Shown: one piece after another, positions 8,549 through 16,131 of the stretch
Numbering within the stretch: the first letter of the stretch is position 1
Layout: every line of letters starts with the position of its first letter
Assembly: GCF_002262885.1 (NCBI RefSeq)
Contig: NZ_NKYF01000040.1
Span: 1 to 64,000 of the forward strand
DNA: 64,000 bases
Origin: Pseudonocardia sp. MH-G8
GTDB lineage: Bacteria; Actinomycetota; Actinomycetes; Mycobacteriales; Pseudonocardiaceae
Direction: 5' to 3'
Position numbers and translations under genes: made by a program
Notes under the pieces: model-generated
The model's database searches: none
What the model was told of the DNA's origin: nothing
The model's input: the letters and a program-made list of their open reading frames with translations, nothing else

Positions 8549-9519
8549 CAGGCGCGCTCCTTCCTCTCGGTGGGTGCCGCGGGCGCCGAGGGGTGTCCCA
8601 GGCCCGCCCGTTCGAGGATCTCCGGGATCCCCCGCTCGTAGCCGAACGCCATGACGTGCACGCCGGCGACTCCCGGGATCGCACGCAGCTCCTCGATCGT
8701 CTCCACGCACAGCGTGACGCCCTCCGCGGCGACCCGGTCGCCCGGTACCCCGCGCAGCCGGCGCCCCACCGACTCCGGCAGGTGGACGCCGGGCACCTGG
8801 GAGCGCACGAACTCGTACGCGCGCAGCGAGCGGATCGGCCCGACGCCGGCGAGCACGCTGCAGCGTTGCGCGATGCCGCGGTCGACGACCTCCGCCATGA
8901 AGCGGGCGAAGGCGGGCACGTCGAAGGTGAACTGGGTCTGGCAGAACTCGGCGCCCGCGGCCACCTTCTTGCCCAAGCGGATGGCGCGGAACGCGGTGGG
9001 CGGGGCGAAGGGGTTCTCGACCGCGCCGATGAGGAACTCGGGGCGCTTCTCGACCGGTCGTCCGGACAGCAGCACGCCTTCGTCGCGCAGGGTGCGGGCG
9101 GTCCAGACGAGCTGGAGGCTGTCGAGGTCGAACACCCCGGCCGCGTCGGGGTGGTCGCCGTAGACCGGGTGGTCGCCCGAGAGCAGCAGCACGTTGGGCA
9201 CGCCCAGCGCTCCTGCGGCGAGCAGGTCGGACTGCAGCGCGATCCGGTTGCGGTCGCGGCAGGTCAGCTGCATGACCGGCTCGACGCCCGCCCGCAGCGC
9301 CAGCACGCTGCCGGCCAGGCTGGACAGCCGCACGTGCGCGCCCTGGTTGTCGGTGACGTTCGCGGCGTCGACCCAGCCCCGCAGCAGCGCCGCCTTGCGA
9401 TCGACGGCGGCGGCATCGGCACCCCGCGGCGGGCCGATCTCGGCGGTGACCGCGAACCGTCCGGCGGCGAGAGCGGCCCGCAGGCGTCCGGGCGGGGCCC
9501 CGTTGCCGGCGGCGGTCAC
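8548..9519 (-). CDS. metF: Methylenetetrahydrofolate reductase
   Basis: 323 residues, TIM-barrel flavoprotein that interconverts 5,10-methylene- and 5-methyl-tetrahydrofolate. The catalytic Glu segment FAVTAEIGPPRG, the folate/FAD segments (QLTCRDRNR, LLLSGDHP) and FCQTQFTFDV are recognisable. The GTG start is chosen because it overlaps the metV stop (GTGA) and gives the usual N-terminus; upstream in-frame residues are Arg-rich. It is coupled to metV upstream and fhs downstream, as in type-III reductases of acetogens, which need the MetV partner. Confidence 0.92.
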   Translation of the reverse strand: MTAAGNGAPPGRLRAALAAGRFAVTAEIGPPRGADAAAVDRKAALLRGWVDAANVTDNQGAHVRLSSLAGSVLALRAGVEPVMQLTCRDRNRIALQSDLLAAGALGVPNVLLLSGDHPVYGDHPDAAGVFDLDSLQLVWTARTLRDEGVLLSGRPVEKRPEFLIGAVENPFAPPTAFRAIRLGKKVAAGAEFCQTQFTFDVPAFARFMAEVVDRGIAQRCSVLAGVGPIRSLRAYEFVRSQVPGVHLPESVGRRLRGVPGDRVAAEGVTLCVETIEELRAIPGVAGVHVMAFGYERGIPEILERAGLGHPSAPAAPTERKERA

Positions 9520-10049
9520 CGGGGCACCTGCGGCATCCCGAGCTCGACGGGCGCGCGGCGCACGGATTCCCGCGGTGCGGCGTCGGTCCACAGCCCCTCG
9601 TCGCGGCCGAGCCAGTAGTGCACCCACGAGCTCGTGCCGCGCAACCGCTGGTCGATGGGGCGTTGCAGCAACGCGAGGTCGGATTCGTGACCTGTGGCCG
9701 CCGCCCGCTCGTAGGCGATGAGCCACACGCAGCGCTCCCCCGGATGCACCTCGCAGTCACCGTTGGGCGCCACGCCGCCGCACGGGCCGTTGCGCAGCTG
9801 CTTCGGGCAGGTCATCGGGCAGGCGTAGGCCGTGGCGGGAAGGGCGCACTGCCCGCACATCCGGCAGCCGTACAGCGCCTCCTTGCTGCGCCGCTCGAGA
9901 CCGGTGAACAGGCGCAGCGCCCGCGGCATGCGCTCCAGGCGGGCGGCGATGGCCCGGTAGAGGCGGTTGGGCCGGACCAGCGGGGCGATGCGGTAGGAGG
10001 TGCGCGCGGTGACCCGCGGCCGGACCGGACGGGGAACGTGCTCGCTCAC
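9516..10049 (-). CDS. metV: Cysteine-rich MetV-like partner of methylenetetrahydrofolate reductase
   Basis: 177 residues of the MTHFR C-terminal-domain type (MetV in Wood-Ljungdahl organisms). Eight cysteines are packed between residues 62 and 107: CRMCGQC, then ACPMTCPK, CGG, DCE and CVW, a probable metal-binding scaffold (zinc or iron-sulfur). The pattern NGPCGG is typical of the family. In acetogens MetV binds MetF and is needed for activity; here it is translated just upstream of metF with a 4-base overlap, which supports the same complex. The promoter region is shared with the divergent gmhB operon. Confidence 0.85.
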   Translation of the reverse strand: MSEHVPRPVRPRVTARTSYRIAPLVRPNRLYRAIAARLERMPRALRLFTGLERRSKEALYGCRMCGQCALPATAYACPMTCPKQLRNGPCGGVAPNGDCEVHPGERCVWLIAYERAAATGHESDLALLQRPIDQRLRGTSSWVHYWLGRDEGLWTDAAPRESVRRAPVELGMPQVPR

Positions 10050-10180
10050 GCGCTCGCCTCCCTCCTACGGGCGCCGGCAGCGCCGGACACCCGCTTCCCG
10101 CCACCGTAACCGCGAAGGTGGCCTTGGTCACAACAGTGGGTCGGGCGTGTCCATGAGGCGCGAGTTCGCCGGTCGCAGGC

Positions 10181-10209
10181 AGTAGTAGTGACTACTTCGA
10201 GTAGTAGTG
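10181..10209. promoter_or_regulatory. Palindromic operator between metV and gmhB operons
   Basis: Two copies of AGTAGTAGTG (10181-10190 and 10200-10209) surround ACTACT, producing two overlapping palindromes: AGTAGT-G-ACTACT (10184-10196) and ACTACT-TCG-AGTAGT (10191-10205). The second has the form CTAC-N5-GTAG, the same form as the two sites upstream of cydA. It lies in the roughly 220-base gap between divergent genes, so one regulator could control both. The rest of this gap shows no ORF. Confidence 0.6.
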
Positions 10210-10271
10210 GGGTGCGGAGCGGTTTACCAGCAGCAGGCCCGGACACCTACTCCTACGTGATCGTCCGGAAC

Positions 10272-10823
10272 ATGCCCGAGGCCGTCCTGTTCGACCGGGA
10301 CGGGACCCTCGTCGTCGACGTGCCGTACAACGGCGATCCGGACCGGGTGCGGCCGGTGCCCGGGGCGCGCGTGGCACTGGACCTGCTGCGCGCGGCGCGG
10401 ATACCGGTGGGCGTCGTCAGCAACCAGTCCGGGATCGCCCGCGGGATCCTCACGTCCGCGCAGGTCGACGCGGTGAACCGGCGGGTCGGGGAGCTGCTCG
10501 GACCGTTCGGGGTGTGGCAGGTCTGCCCGCACGGCCCGGACGACGGGTGCCCGTGCCGCAAGCCGCGGCCGGGCATGGTGCTCGCCGCCGCGCGCGAGCT
10601 CGGGGTCGACCCGGCGGCCACGGCGGTGATCGGCGACATCGGCGCCGACGTCGACGCGGCGGCCGCCGCAGGCGCCGCCGCCGTGCTCGTGCCCACGCCG
10701 GTGACCCGCCCCGAGGAGGTGGCGGCCGCGCCTGTCGTGCGGCCCCACCTCCTCGCCGCGGTGCGCCACCTGCTCGGGACCGAGGCTGCTGCTGCGGTGG
10801 CGGCCGCGGAGCGTGCGTCGTGA
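10272..10823 (+). CDS. gmhB: D-glycero-beta-D-manno-heptose 1,7-bisphosphate 7-phosphatase (HAD-IIIA)
   Basis: 183 residues. HAD phosphatase of the GmhB/HisB-N type: nucleophile FDRDGTL (D8, D10), SNQSGIARG, and the metal loop GDIGAD (D122, D126). The family's zinc site is complete as C85, H87, C93 and C95 in CPHGPDDGCPCRKP. It removes the 7-phosphate made by the HldE kinase. A GTG 15 bases upstream is an alternative start. The stop overlaps the next start (GTGA). This is the first gene of a tightly coupled seven-gene plus-strand run that ends at 17555. Confidence 0.9.
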   Translation: MPEAVLFDRDGTLVVDVPYNGDPDRVRPVPGARVALDLLRAARIPVGVVSNQSGIARGILTSAQVDAVNRRVGELLGPFGVWQVCPHGPDDGCPCRKPRPGMVLAAARELGVDPAATAVIGDIGADVDAAAAAGAAAVLVPTPVTRPEEVAAAPVVRPHLLAAVRHLLGTEAAAAVAAAERAS

Positions 10824-11908
10824 GCAAGATCGTGGTGGTCCGGCTGGACGCCGCGGGCGATGTGCTGCTCGCCGGTCCCGCCGTGCGCGCCGTCGCGGCG
10901 GCCCCGGACGCCGAGGTGTCGCTGCTGTGCGGCCCTGCGGGCGCCGCGGCCGGTCGCCTCCTGCCCGGGGTGCGGCGCGTCCTGGAGTGGGCGAGCCCCT
11001 GGATCGTGAACCCGGCCCCGGCGGTGACGCCCGAGCACGTCGAGGGCGCCGTCACGATGCTCGCCGGGCACGCCTTCGACGAGGCCGTCGTGCTGACCTC
11101 GTTCCACCAGTCCCCGCTGCCGACCGCGCTGCTGCTGCGCCTGGCCGGGATCGGCCGGATCACCGGCGCCTCGGCGGACTACCCCGGCTCGCTGCTCGAC
11201 GTGCGGCTGCGTCCGGGTGAGGAGCTGCCCGAGGACCAGCCCGAGCCCGAACGGGCCCTGGCCATCGCCGCGGCCGCGGGCTTCCGGCTCCCGGCAGGGG
11301 ACGAGGGGCGGCTCGCGGTGCGGCGGCCCCCGGGGGTCGGCGCGCTGCTCGGGCCGCTCGCCCGGCGCCCCTACGTCGTGGTGCACCCCGGCGCCACGGC
11401 GCCCGCCCGGCGCTGGCCGGCCGCGCACCACCGGGATGCCGTACGGCTGCTCGGCGAGGCGGGTCTGCCCGTCGTCGTCACCGGCGGCGCGGGGGAGCGG
11501 GAGCTCACCGCCGCCGTCGCCGACGGGCACGCGCTCGACCTCGGCGGGCGCACCGACCTCGCACAGCTGTCCGGCGTCCTCGCCGGGGCCGCGGCGCTCG
11601 TCGCCGGCAACACCGGCACAGCCCACCTCGCCGCCGCCGTCGGCACGCCGGTCGTGTCGCTGTTCGCCCCGGTGGTGCCCGCCGTCCGGTGGCGGCCCTA
11701 CCGGGTGCCCCACGTGCTGCTCGGCGCGCAGGACGCGCCGTGTCGCGGCACCCGCGCCCGCGACTGCCCCGTCCCGGGGCACCCGTGCCTGTCCCGGGTC
11801 GCTCCCGAAGATGTCGTCTCCGCGGTGCACCGGCTGGTGCCGGCGCACCGACCCACCCGCCCCGATGCCGTCCCCGCGGCCGCGGGCCCGACGGAAGGAT
11901 CGACGTGA
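10820..11908 (+). CDS. Glycosyltransferase family 9 (heptosyltransferase-type), copy 1
   Basis: 362 residues, GT-B fold. The N-terminal RLDAAGDVLLAGP is the GT9 GD motif, and the C-terminal domain has VVVHPGATAPARRWP and NTGTAHLAAAVGTPVVSLFAP, the ADP-heptose binding region. In Gram-negative bacteria these enzymes move heptose from ADP-heptose to the LPS core; the acceptor here is unknown. A C-terminal CRGTRARDCPVPGHPC cluster is typical of several actinobacterial GT9 proteins. Both ends overlap neighbours by 4 bases. Confidence 0.9.
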   Translation: MSKIVVVRLDAAGDVLLAGPAVRAVAAAPDAEVSLLCGPAGAAAGRLLPGVRRVLEWASPWIVNPAPAVTPEHVEGAVTMLAGHAFDEAVVLTSFHQSPLPTALLLRLAGIGRITGASADYPGSLLDVRLRPGEELPEDQPEPERALAIAAAAGFRLPAGDEGRLAVRRPPGVGALLGPLARRPYVVVHPGATAPARRWPAAHHRDAVRLLGEAGLPVVVTGGAGERELTAAVADGHALDLGGRTDLAQLSGVLAGAAALVAGNTGTAHLAAAVGTPVVSLFAPVVPAVRWRPYRVPHVLLGAQDAPCRGTRARDCPVPGHPCLSRVAPEDVVSAVHRLVPAHRPTRPDAVPAAAGPTEGST

Positions 11909-12651
11909 CGCACACCCTCCCCGCCCCGACATCCACCCCGACCCGCGCGCCCCGCCCGGTCGGCACCGTCCTCGTCACCGGTGCCGCGTCCGGGCTCGGC
12001 CGCGCCGTCGCCGGGGCCGTCGCAGCCGCCGGCGGGCGGCCGCTGCTGCTCGACCGCGTGCCGGTGAGCCCCGAACCCGGGTACGCCGACGCGCTGTCCA
12101 CGGTCACCGATCTCGCCGACGGTCGCCGCAGCGAGGCCGCGATCGCGGAGCTCGTACGCGCGGCGGGCGGCCTCGACGCCGTGGTCACCGCCGCCGGCAC
12201 CGACCGCTGCGGCGCGCTGGGCGACGTCCCGGCGCACGAGTGGGAACAGGTGATCGGCGTGAACCTGCTCGGCACCGCCGCCGTGGTCCGCGCCGCCCTC
12301 CCGGCGCTGACGGCGAACCGCGGGCGCATCGTCACCGTGGCCTCGACCCTGGGCCTGCGCGCCCTTCCCGACGCCTCGGCCTACTGCGCCTCGAAGTTCG
12401 GCGTGGTGGGCATGACCCGGGCGCTGGCGAGCGAGCTGGCCGGCCGCGTCGGCGTCACGCTGCTGGTGCCCGGTGGCATGGACACCGCGTTCTTCGACGG
12501 CCGGCCCGACCAGTACAAGCCGGGCCCGGACGCGCAGCTCAACGACCCGGGCGAGGTGGCCGACGCCGTCGTCTACGCGCTGACCCGCCCGGAGGGCAGC
12601 GAGGTGCGGGAGATGGTGGTGTGCGCGTCCACGGAGCCGTCATGGCCATGA
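11905..12651 (+). CDS. Classical short-chain dehydrogenase/reductase
   Basis: 248 residues. Rossmann motif VTGAASGLGRA, later AAGTD in place of NNAG, and the catalytic Tyr-x3-Lys as YCASK; the Ser lies in VASTLG. It oxidises or reduces an alcohol/ketone with NAD(P). Its place between two heptosyltransferases suggests it modifies the sugar or acceptor. It is a classical SDR, not the extended SDR expected of the ADP-heptose epimerase HldD. A GGAAGG ribosome site lies 7 bases before the GTG. Confidence 0.85.
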   Translation: MTHTLPAPTSTPTRAPRPVGTVLVTGAASGLGRAVAGAVAAAGGRPLLLDRVPVSPEPGYADALSTVTDLADGRRSEAAIAELVRAAGGLDAVVTAAGTDRCGALGDVPAHEWEQVIGVNLLGTAAVVRAALPALTANRGRIVTVASTLGLRALPDASAYCASKFGVVGMTRALASELAGRVGVTLLVPGGMDTAFFDGRPDQYKPGPDAQLNDPGEVADAVVYALTRPEGSEVREMVVCASTEPSWP

Positions 12652-13793
12652 CGGGCGCGACGGCGGTTCCCGGCCGCCACCCCGGTGCCGACCGCGGCGG
12701 GCCCGTCGACCTGGCGGGCGCGCGGATCCTCGTGGTGCGCGCCGACAACATCGGCGACGTCGTCACGACCACGCCCGCGCTGCGGGCGCTGCGGGCGGCC
12801 GCTCCCGGGGCGCGGATCGAGCTGCTCGCCTCCCCTGCGGGCGCCGCGGTCGTGCCGATGATCCCGGAGCTCGACGGGGTGCTGGTGGCCTCGCCGTCCT
12901 GGCAGCAGCTGCCCGGAGCGGCCTGCGGCGACGCGGCGGGGGAGCGCGAGCTCGTGGAACGGATGGCCGCCGGGAGCTACGACGTGCTGCTGGTGCTCAC
13001 GTCGTTCTCGCAGTCGCCGTGGCCGGTGGCGCACCTCGGGATGCTGGCCGGTATCGGCACCCGCGTGGTGCACTCGCGCGAGTTCGGCGGTGCCGTCGCC
13101 ACGCACTGGGTGACGCCTCCCCCCGACACCACCCACCAGGTCGACCGCGCCCTGCACCTGCTCGCGGCGATCGGCGTGCCCGGCCGCGGGCACGAGACCG
13201 CGCTGCGCGTGCCCGCGGGCGCGGCGATCGCCGCGGCGGAGCTGGCCCCGGACGGGGCGTTCGCCGTCCTCGCACCGGGCGCCTCGTGCGCCTCCCGGCG
13301 CTACCCTGCCGAGCTGTTCGGCGCTGTCGCGGCGCGGATCGCGCAGGCCGGGATGCCGGTGCGGGTGGCGGGTTCGGCCGCGGAGGACGAGCTGGTCGCG
13401 CGGGTCGTCACGACGGCGGAGCACCCCGCCGTGACGGCGGTGCCGCCGGTGGCGCTGCCGGTGTTCACCGCGCTCCTGGCCCGCGCGTCCGTCGCGATCA
13501 CGAACAACTCCGGCGGCATGCACCTCGCCGATGCCGTGCGCACCCCGGTCGCCGTCGCCTTCGCCGGCACCGAGCGCACCGGTGACCTGCAGCCGCGCAG
13601 CACGCGGGCCACCCTGCTGGGCCGGCCGGTCCGGTGCTCGCCGTGCCGGCAGCTGCAATGCCCCTACAACCACGAGTGCCTCGACGTGCCGCCCGGCGGG
13701 CTGGCCGCGGCGGCACTCGCGCTCGCCGTCCCCGGGACCCCGCTGACCGCGAAGGAGGACCGATGGACCCCGTTCGCCCCGTCGACCCCCTGA
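12642..13793 (+). CDS. Glycosyltransferase family 9 (heptosyltransferase-type), copy 2
   Basis: 383 residues from the ATG at 12642, which has GGAG five bases upstream; a second ATG six bases later overlaps the SDR stop. It is the closest of the four copies to the GT9 consensus: RADNIGDVVTTTPALRALR near the N-terminus, LAPGASCASRRYP and NNSGGMHLADAVRTPV in the donor-binding domain, then CSPCRQLQCPYNHECLDV. It probably transfers heptose from ADP-heptose. The 3' end overlaps the hldE start by 31 bases. Confidence 0.9.
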   Translation: MAMTGATAVPGRHPGADRGGPVDLAGARILVVRADNIGDVVTTTPALRALRAAAPGARIELLASPAGAAVVPMIPELDGVLVASPSWQQLPGAACGDAAGERELVERMAAGSYDVLLVLTSFSQSPWPVAHLGMLAGIGTRVVHSREFGGAVATHWVTPPPDTTHQVDRALHLLAAIGVPGRGHETALRVPAGAAIAAAELAPDGAFAVLAPGASCASRRYPAELFGAVAARIAQAGMPVRVAGSAAEDELVARVVTTAEHPAVTAVPPVALPVFTALLARASVAITNNSGGMHLADAVRTPVAVAFAGTERTGDLQPRSTRATLLGRPVRCSPCRQLQCPYNHECLDVPPGGLAAAALALAVPGTPLTAKEDRWTPFAPSTP

Positions 13794-15283
13794 TCGACCT
13801 CACCCCCGCCCGGGTTCCCGCCGCGCTCGCGGGCGAGATCACCGCGCGCGCCCCGCGCGTCGTCGTCGTGGGCGACGCGCTGCTGGACGGTTGGCTGTCG
13901 GGTCCGGCCCGGCGGCTGGGCCGCGACGGCCCGGTCCCGGTCGTCGAGCTGTCCGAGACCCGCAGCACCCCTGGCGGTGCCGGGAACGCCGCGGCCAACC
14001 TCGCCGCCCTCGGCGCGCGCGTGGAGCTGGTCTCCGTGCTCGGCGACGACGGCGACGGCGCGGTCCTGCGCGAACTCCTGCAGTCCGCCGGGGTGCACAC
14101 CGCCCCGTGCGTCTGCGAGGACGGGCGCGCCACGGCCGTCAAGCGCCGGCTCGTGTCGGCGGGCCAGCCGCTCGCGCGCTACGACGTCGGACCCGACCGC
14201 GGCCCCCGTCCACGGACCGTCACGGCGCTGGTCGCGGCGTTAGAGGCCGCCCTGGACCGGGAGCCCGACGCGGTGCTCGTGGCCGACTACGGGCTCGGCG
14301 CCGTCGGCCGGGAGGTGCGCGCCGCGCTGGCCCGGCGCCGCGCGCAGATCCCGCTGCTCGTGGTCGACGCCCGCTCCGGCGACGGGTGGAGCGCGCTGGC
14401 CCCCGACGCCGTCACCCCCAACGTGGCCGAGGCCGCCGCGCTGATCGGCGTGCCGGAACCGGCGGGTCCCGACCGTGCGGCATGGGTGCTCGCCCACCGC
14501 GCGGAGCTGGTGGCCGCGGCAGGCGGCGCCGACGTGCTCGTCACGCTGGACGTCGACGGTGCGGTGCGGCTGCCGGCCGACCCGGACGCGCCGCCCGGGC
14601 GCACGCACGCGGTGCCCGGGCCCGACTCGCGCGCCTGCGGTGCGGGCGACACCTTCACCGCCGCGATCACGGCGGCGCTCGCCAGCGGCATCGTGGCCGA
14701 GACGGCGCTCGTGCTCGCCCAGTGCGCCGCCGATGTGGTGGTCGCGCAGGAGGGCACGGCCGTGTGCTCGGCGGGCGCCCTGAGCGCGCGGCTCGCCGCG
14801 CGCGACCGGGGCGGGCTGCTGGCCCACCGCGACCTGCTGGCGATCCTGGACGAGCACCGCCGCGCCGGGCACCGCATCGTGTTCACCAACGGTTGCTTCG
14901 ACGTGCTGCACCGCGGCCACGTCGCCTACCTGCGGCAGGCCCGCGCGCTGGGGGACGTGCTCGTCGTGGCGCTCAACGACGACGACAGCGTGGAGCGGCT
15001 CAAGGGCCCCGAGCGGCCGGTGAACCCCCTCGAGGACCGCGCGGGCGTGGTCGGGGCCATCGAGTGCGTGGACCTGGTCACCGCGTTCGCCGAGGACACC
15101 CCGGTCGCGCTGATCGAGGCCGTGCGCCCCGACGTCTACACCAAGGGCGGCGACTACACCCCGCAGATGCTGCCGGAGACGCCGACCGTGGAGCGCCTCG
15201 GCGGCGAGGTGCGGGTGCTCGACTACCTGTCCGACCACTCCACGACCGCGATCGTGGGCCGGATCCGGGCGGGTCGGTCGTGA
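13763..15283 (+). CDS. hldE: Bifunctional heptose 7-phosphate kinase / heptose 1-phosphate adenylyltransferase
   Basis: 506 residues, start fixed by GAAGGAGG five bases before the ATG. The N-terminal PfkB domain has VVVVGDALLDGW, GGAGNAAANLAALGA and the catalytic loop CGAGDTF (D296). The C-terminal nucleotidyltransferase has VFTNGCFDVLHRGH with the HxGH motif at 383-386, then LKGPERPVNPLEDR, YTKGGDY and HSTTAIV, all matching E. coli HldE. It phosphorylates heptose 7-phosphate at C1 and later adds AMP to the 1-phosphate. With gmhA and gmhB this completes ADP-D-glycero-beta-D-manno-heptose synthesis. Confidence 0.93.
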   Translation: MDPVRPVDPLIDLTPARVPAALAGEITARAPRVVVVGDALLDGWLSGPARRLGRDGPVPVVELSETRSTPGGAGNAAANLAALGARVELVSVLGDDGDGAVLRELLQSAGVHTAPCVCEDGRATAVKRRLVSAGQPLARYDVGPDRGPRPRTVTALVAALEAALDREPDAVLVADYGLGAVGREVRAALARRRAQIPLLVVDARSGDGWSALAPDAVTPNVAEAAALIGVPEPAGPDRAAWVLAHRAELVAAAGGADVLVTLDVDGAVRLPADPDAPPGRTHAVPGPDSRACGAGDTFTAAITAALASGIVAETALVLAQCAADVVVAQEGTAVCSAGALSARLAARDRGGLLAHRDLLAILDEHRRAGHRIVFTNGCFDVLHRGHVAYLRQARALGDVLVVALNDDDSVERLKGPERPVNPLEDRAGVVGAIECVDLVTAFAEDTPVALIEAVRPDVYTKGGDYTPQMLPETPTVERLGGEVRVLDYLSDHSTTAIVGRIRAGRS

Positions 15284-16131
15284 GCCGGCCCGCGACGGGA
15301 CTCGACGTCCTCGTCCCGACGTGCGAGCGCCCCGTGGAGCTGGCGACGACGCTGGCCGGGCTGGCGGCGCAGGAGCTGCCGTTCGGCCTGGTGGTGAGCG
15401 ACCAGTCGGACGGGCCCGCGTCCTACGACACCCCGCCCGCGCAGACGTTGCTGCGCGCCCTGCGGGCGTCCGGGCACCCGGTGCGCACGGTCCGGCACCG
15501 CCCGCGCCGCGGGCTGGCCGAGCACCGGGCGTCGCTGCTCGCCCGCTCGTCGGCCCGCTACGTGCTGTTCCTCGACGACGACGTGTGGCTGGAGCCGGGT
15601 GCCCTCGCCCGCCTGCACGAGGCGATCTCGGCGCTCGGCTGCGGGCTCGTGGGCGCCGCGGTGCAGGGGCTGTCCTACCTCGACGACCACCGCCCCGACG
15701 AGCTGGCGCCGTTCGAACGCTGGACCGGGCCCGTCGAGGCGGAGCGGATCGAGCCGGGTACGCGCTCCTGGCAGCGCTGGACGCTGCACAACGCGGCCAA
15801 CCCCGCGCACCTGGCGGCTGCGCACCTGCGGCCGGGGGAGCGCTGGGTGCCCTACAAGATCGCCTGGGTCGGGGGCTGCGTGCTCTACGACCGCCAGGTG
15901 CTCGACGCAGTCGGCGGATTCGACTTCTGGACCGACCTGCCGGAGGCGCACTGCGGCGAGGACGTCCTGGCCCAGCAGCGCGTGATGGCGGTCGCGGGCG
16001 GCGCGGGGATCCTGCCCTCGGGTGCCTACCACCTCGAGTCGGCCACGACGGTGCCGGACCGCACGGTGCAGGCGCGCGACGTCGTCGCAGCTGCGGCGGG
16101 AGTTCCCGTCGTCGCGGGGAGCGCGTCATGA
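15280..16131 (+). CDS. Glycosyltransferase family 2
   Basis: 283 residues, GT-A fold. DVLVPTCERPVELATTL is the N-terminal nucleotide-binding strand, and FLDDDVWLEPGAL carries the DxD metal motif; GGFDFWTDLPEAHCGEDV contains the usual ED base segment. No membrane helices were seen, so it is a soluble or peripheral enzyme. It lies between two hldE genes with 4-base overlaps on both sides, so it acts in the same glycan pathway; the donor may be another nucleotide sugar. Confidence 0.88.
   Translation: MSRPATGLDVLVPTCERPVELATTLAGLAAQELPFGLVVSDQSDGPASYDTPPAQTLLRALRASGHPVRTVRHRPRRGLAEHRASLLARSSARYVLFLDDDVWLEPGALARLHEAISALGCGLVGAAVQGLSYLDDHRPDELAPFERWTGPVEAERIEPGTRSWQRWTLHNAANPAHLAAAHLRPGERWVPYKIAWVGGCVLYDRQVLDAVGGFDFWTDLPEAHCGEDVLAQQRVMAVAGGAGILPSGAYHLESATTVPDRTVQARDVVAAAAGVPVVAGSAS

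Noticed and set aside
7049-8641. Long plus-strand ORF opposite fhs (530 codons)
   Set aside because: High GC keeps the antisense frame open. The minus strand encodes full-length formate-tetrahydrofolate ligase with every motif, and the antisense protein is Arg/Gly/Asp low-complexity.
11905-12651. ADP-heptose 6-epimerase (HldD) assignment for the SDR
   Set aside because: It is a short classical SDR with YCASK, without the extended C-terminal substrate domain of HldD.
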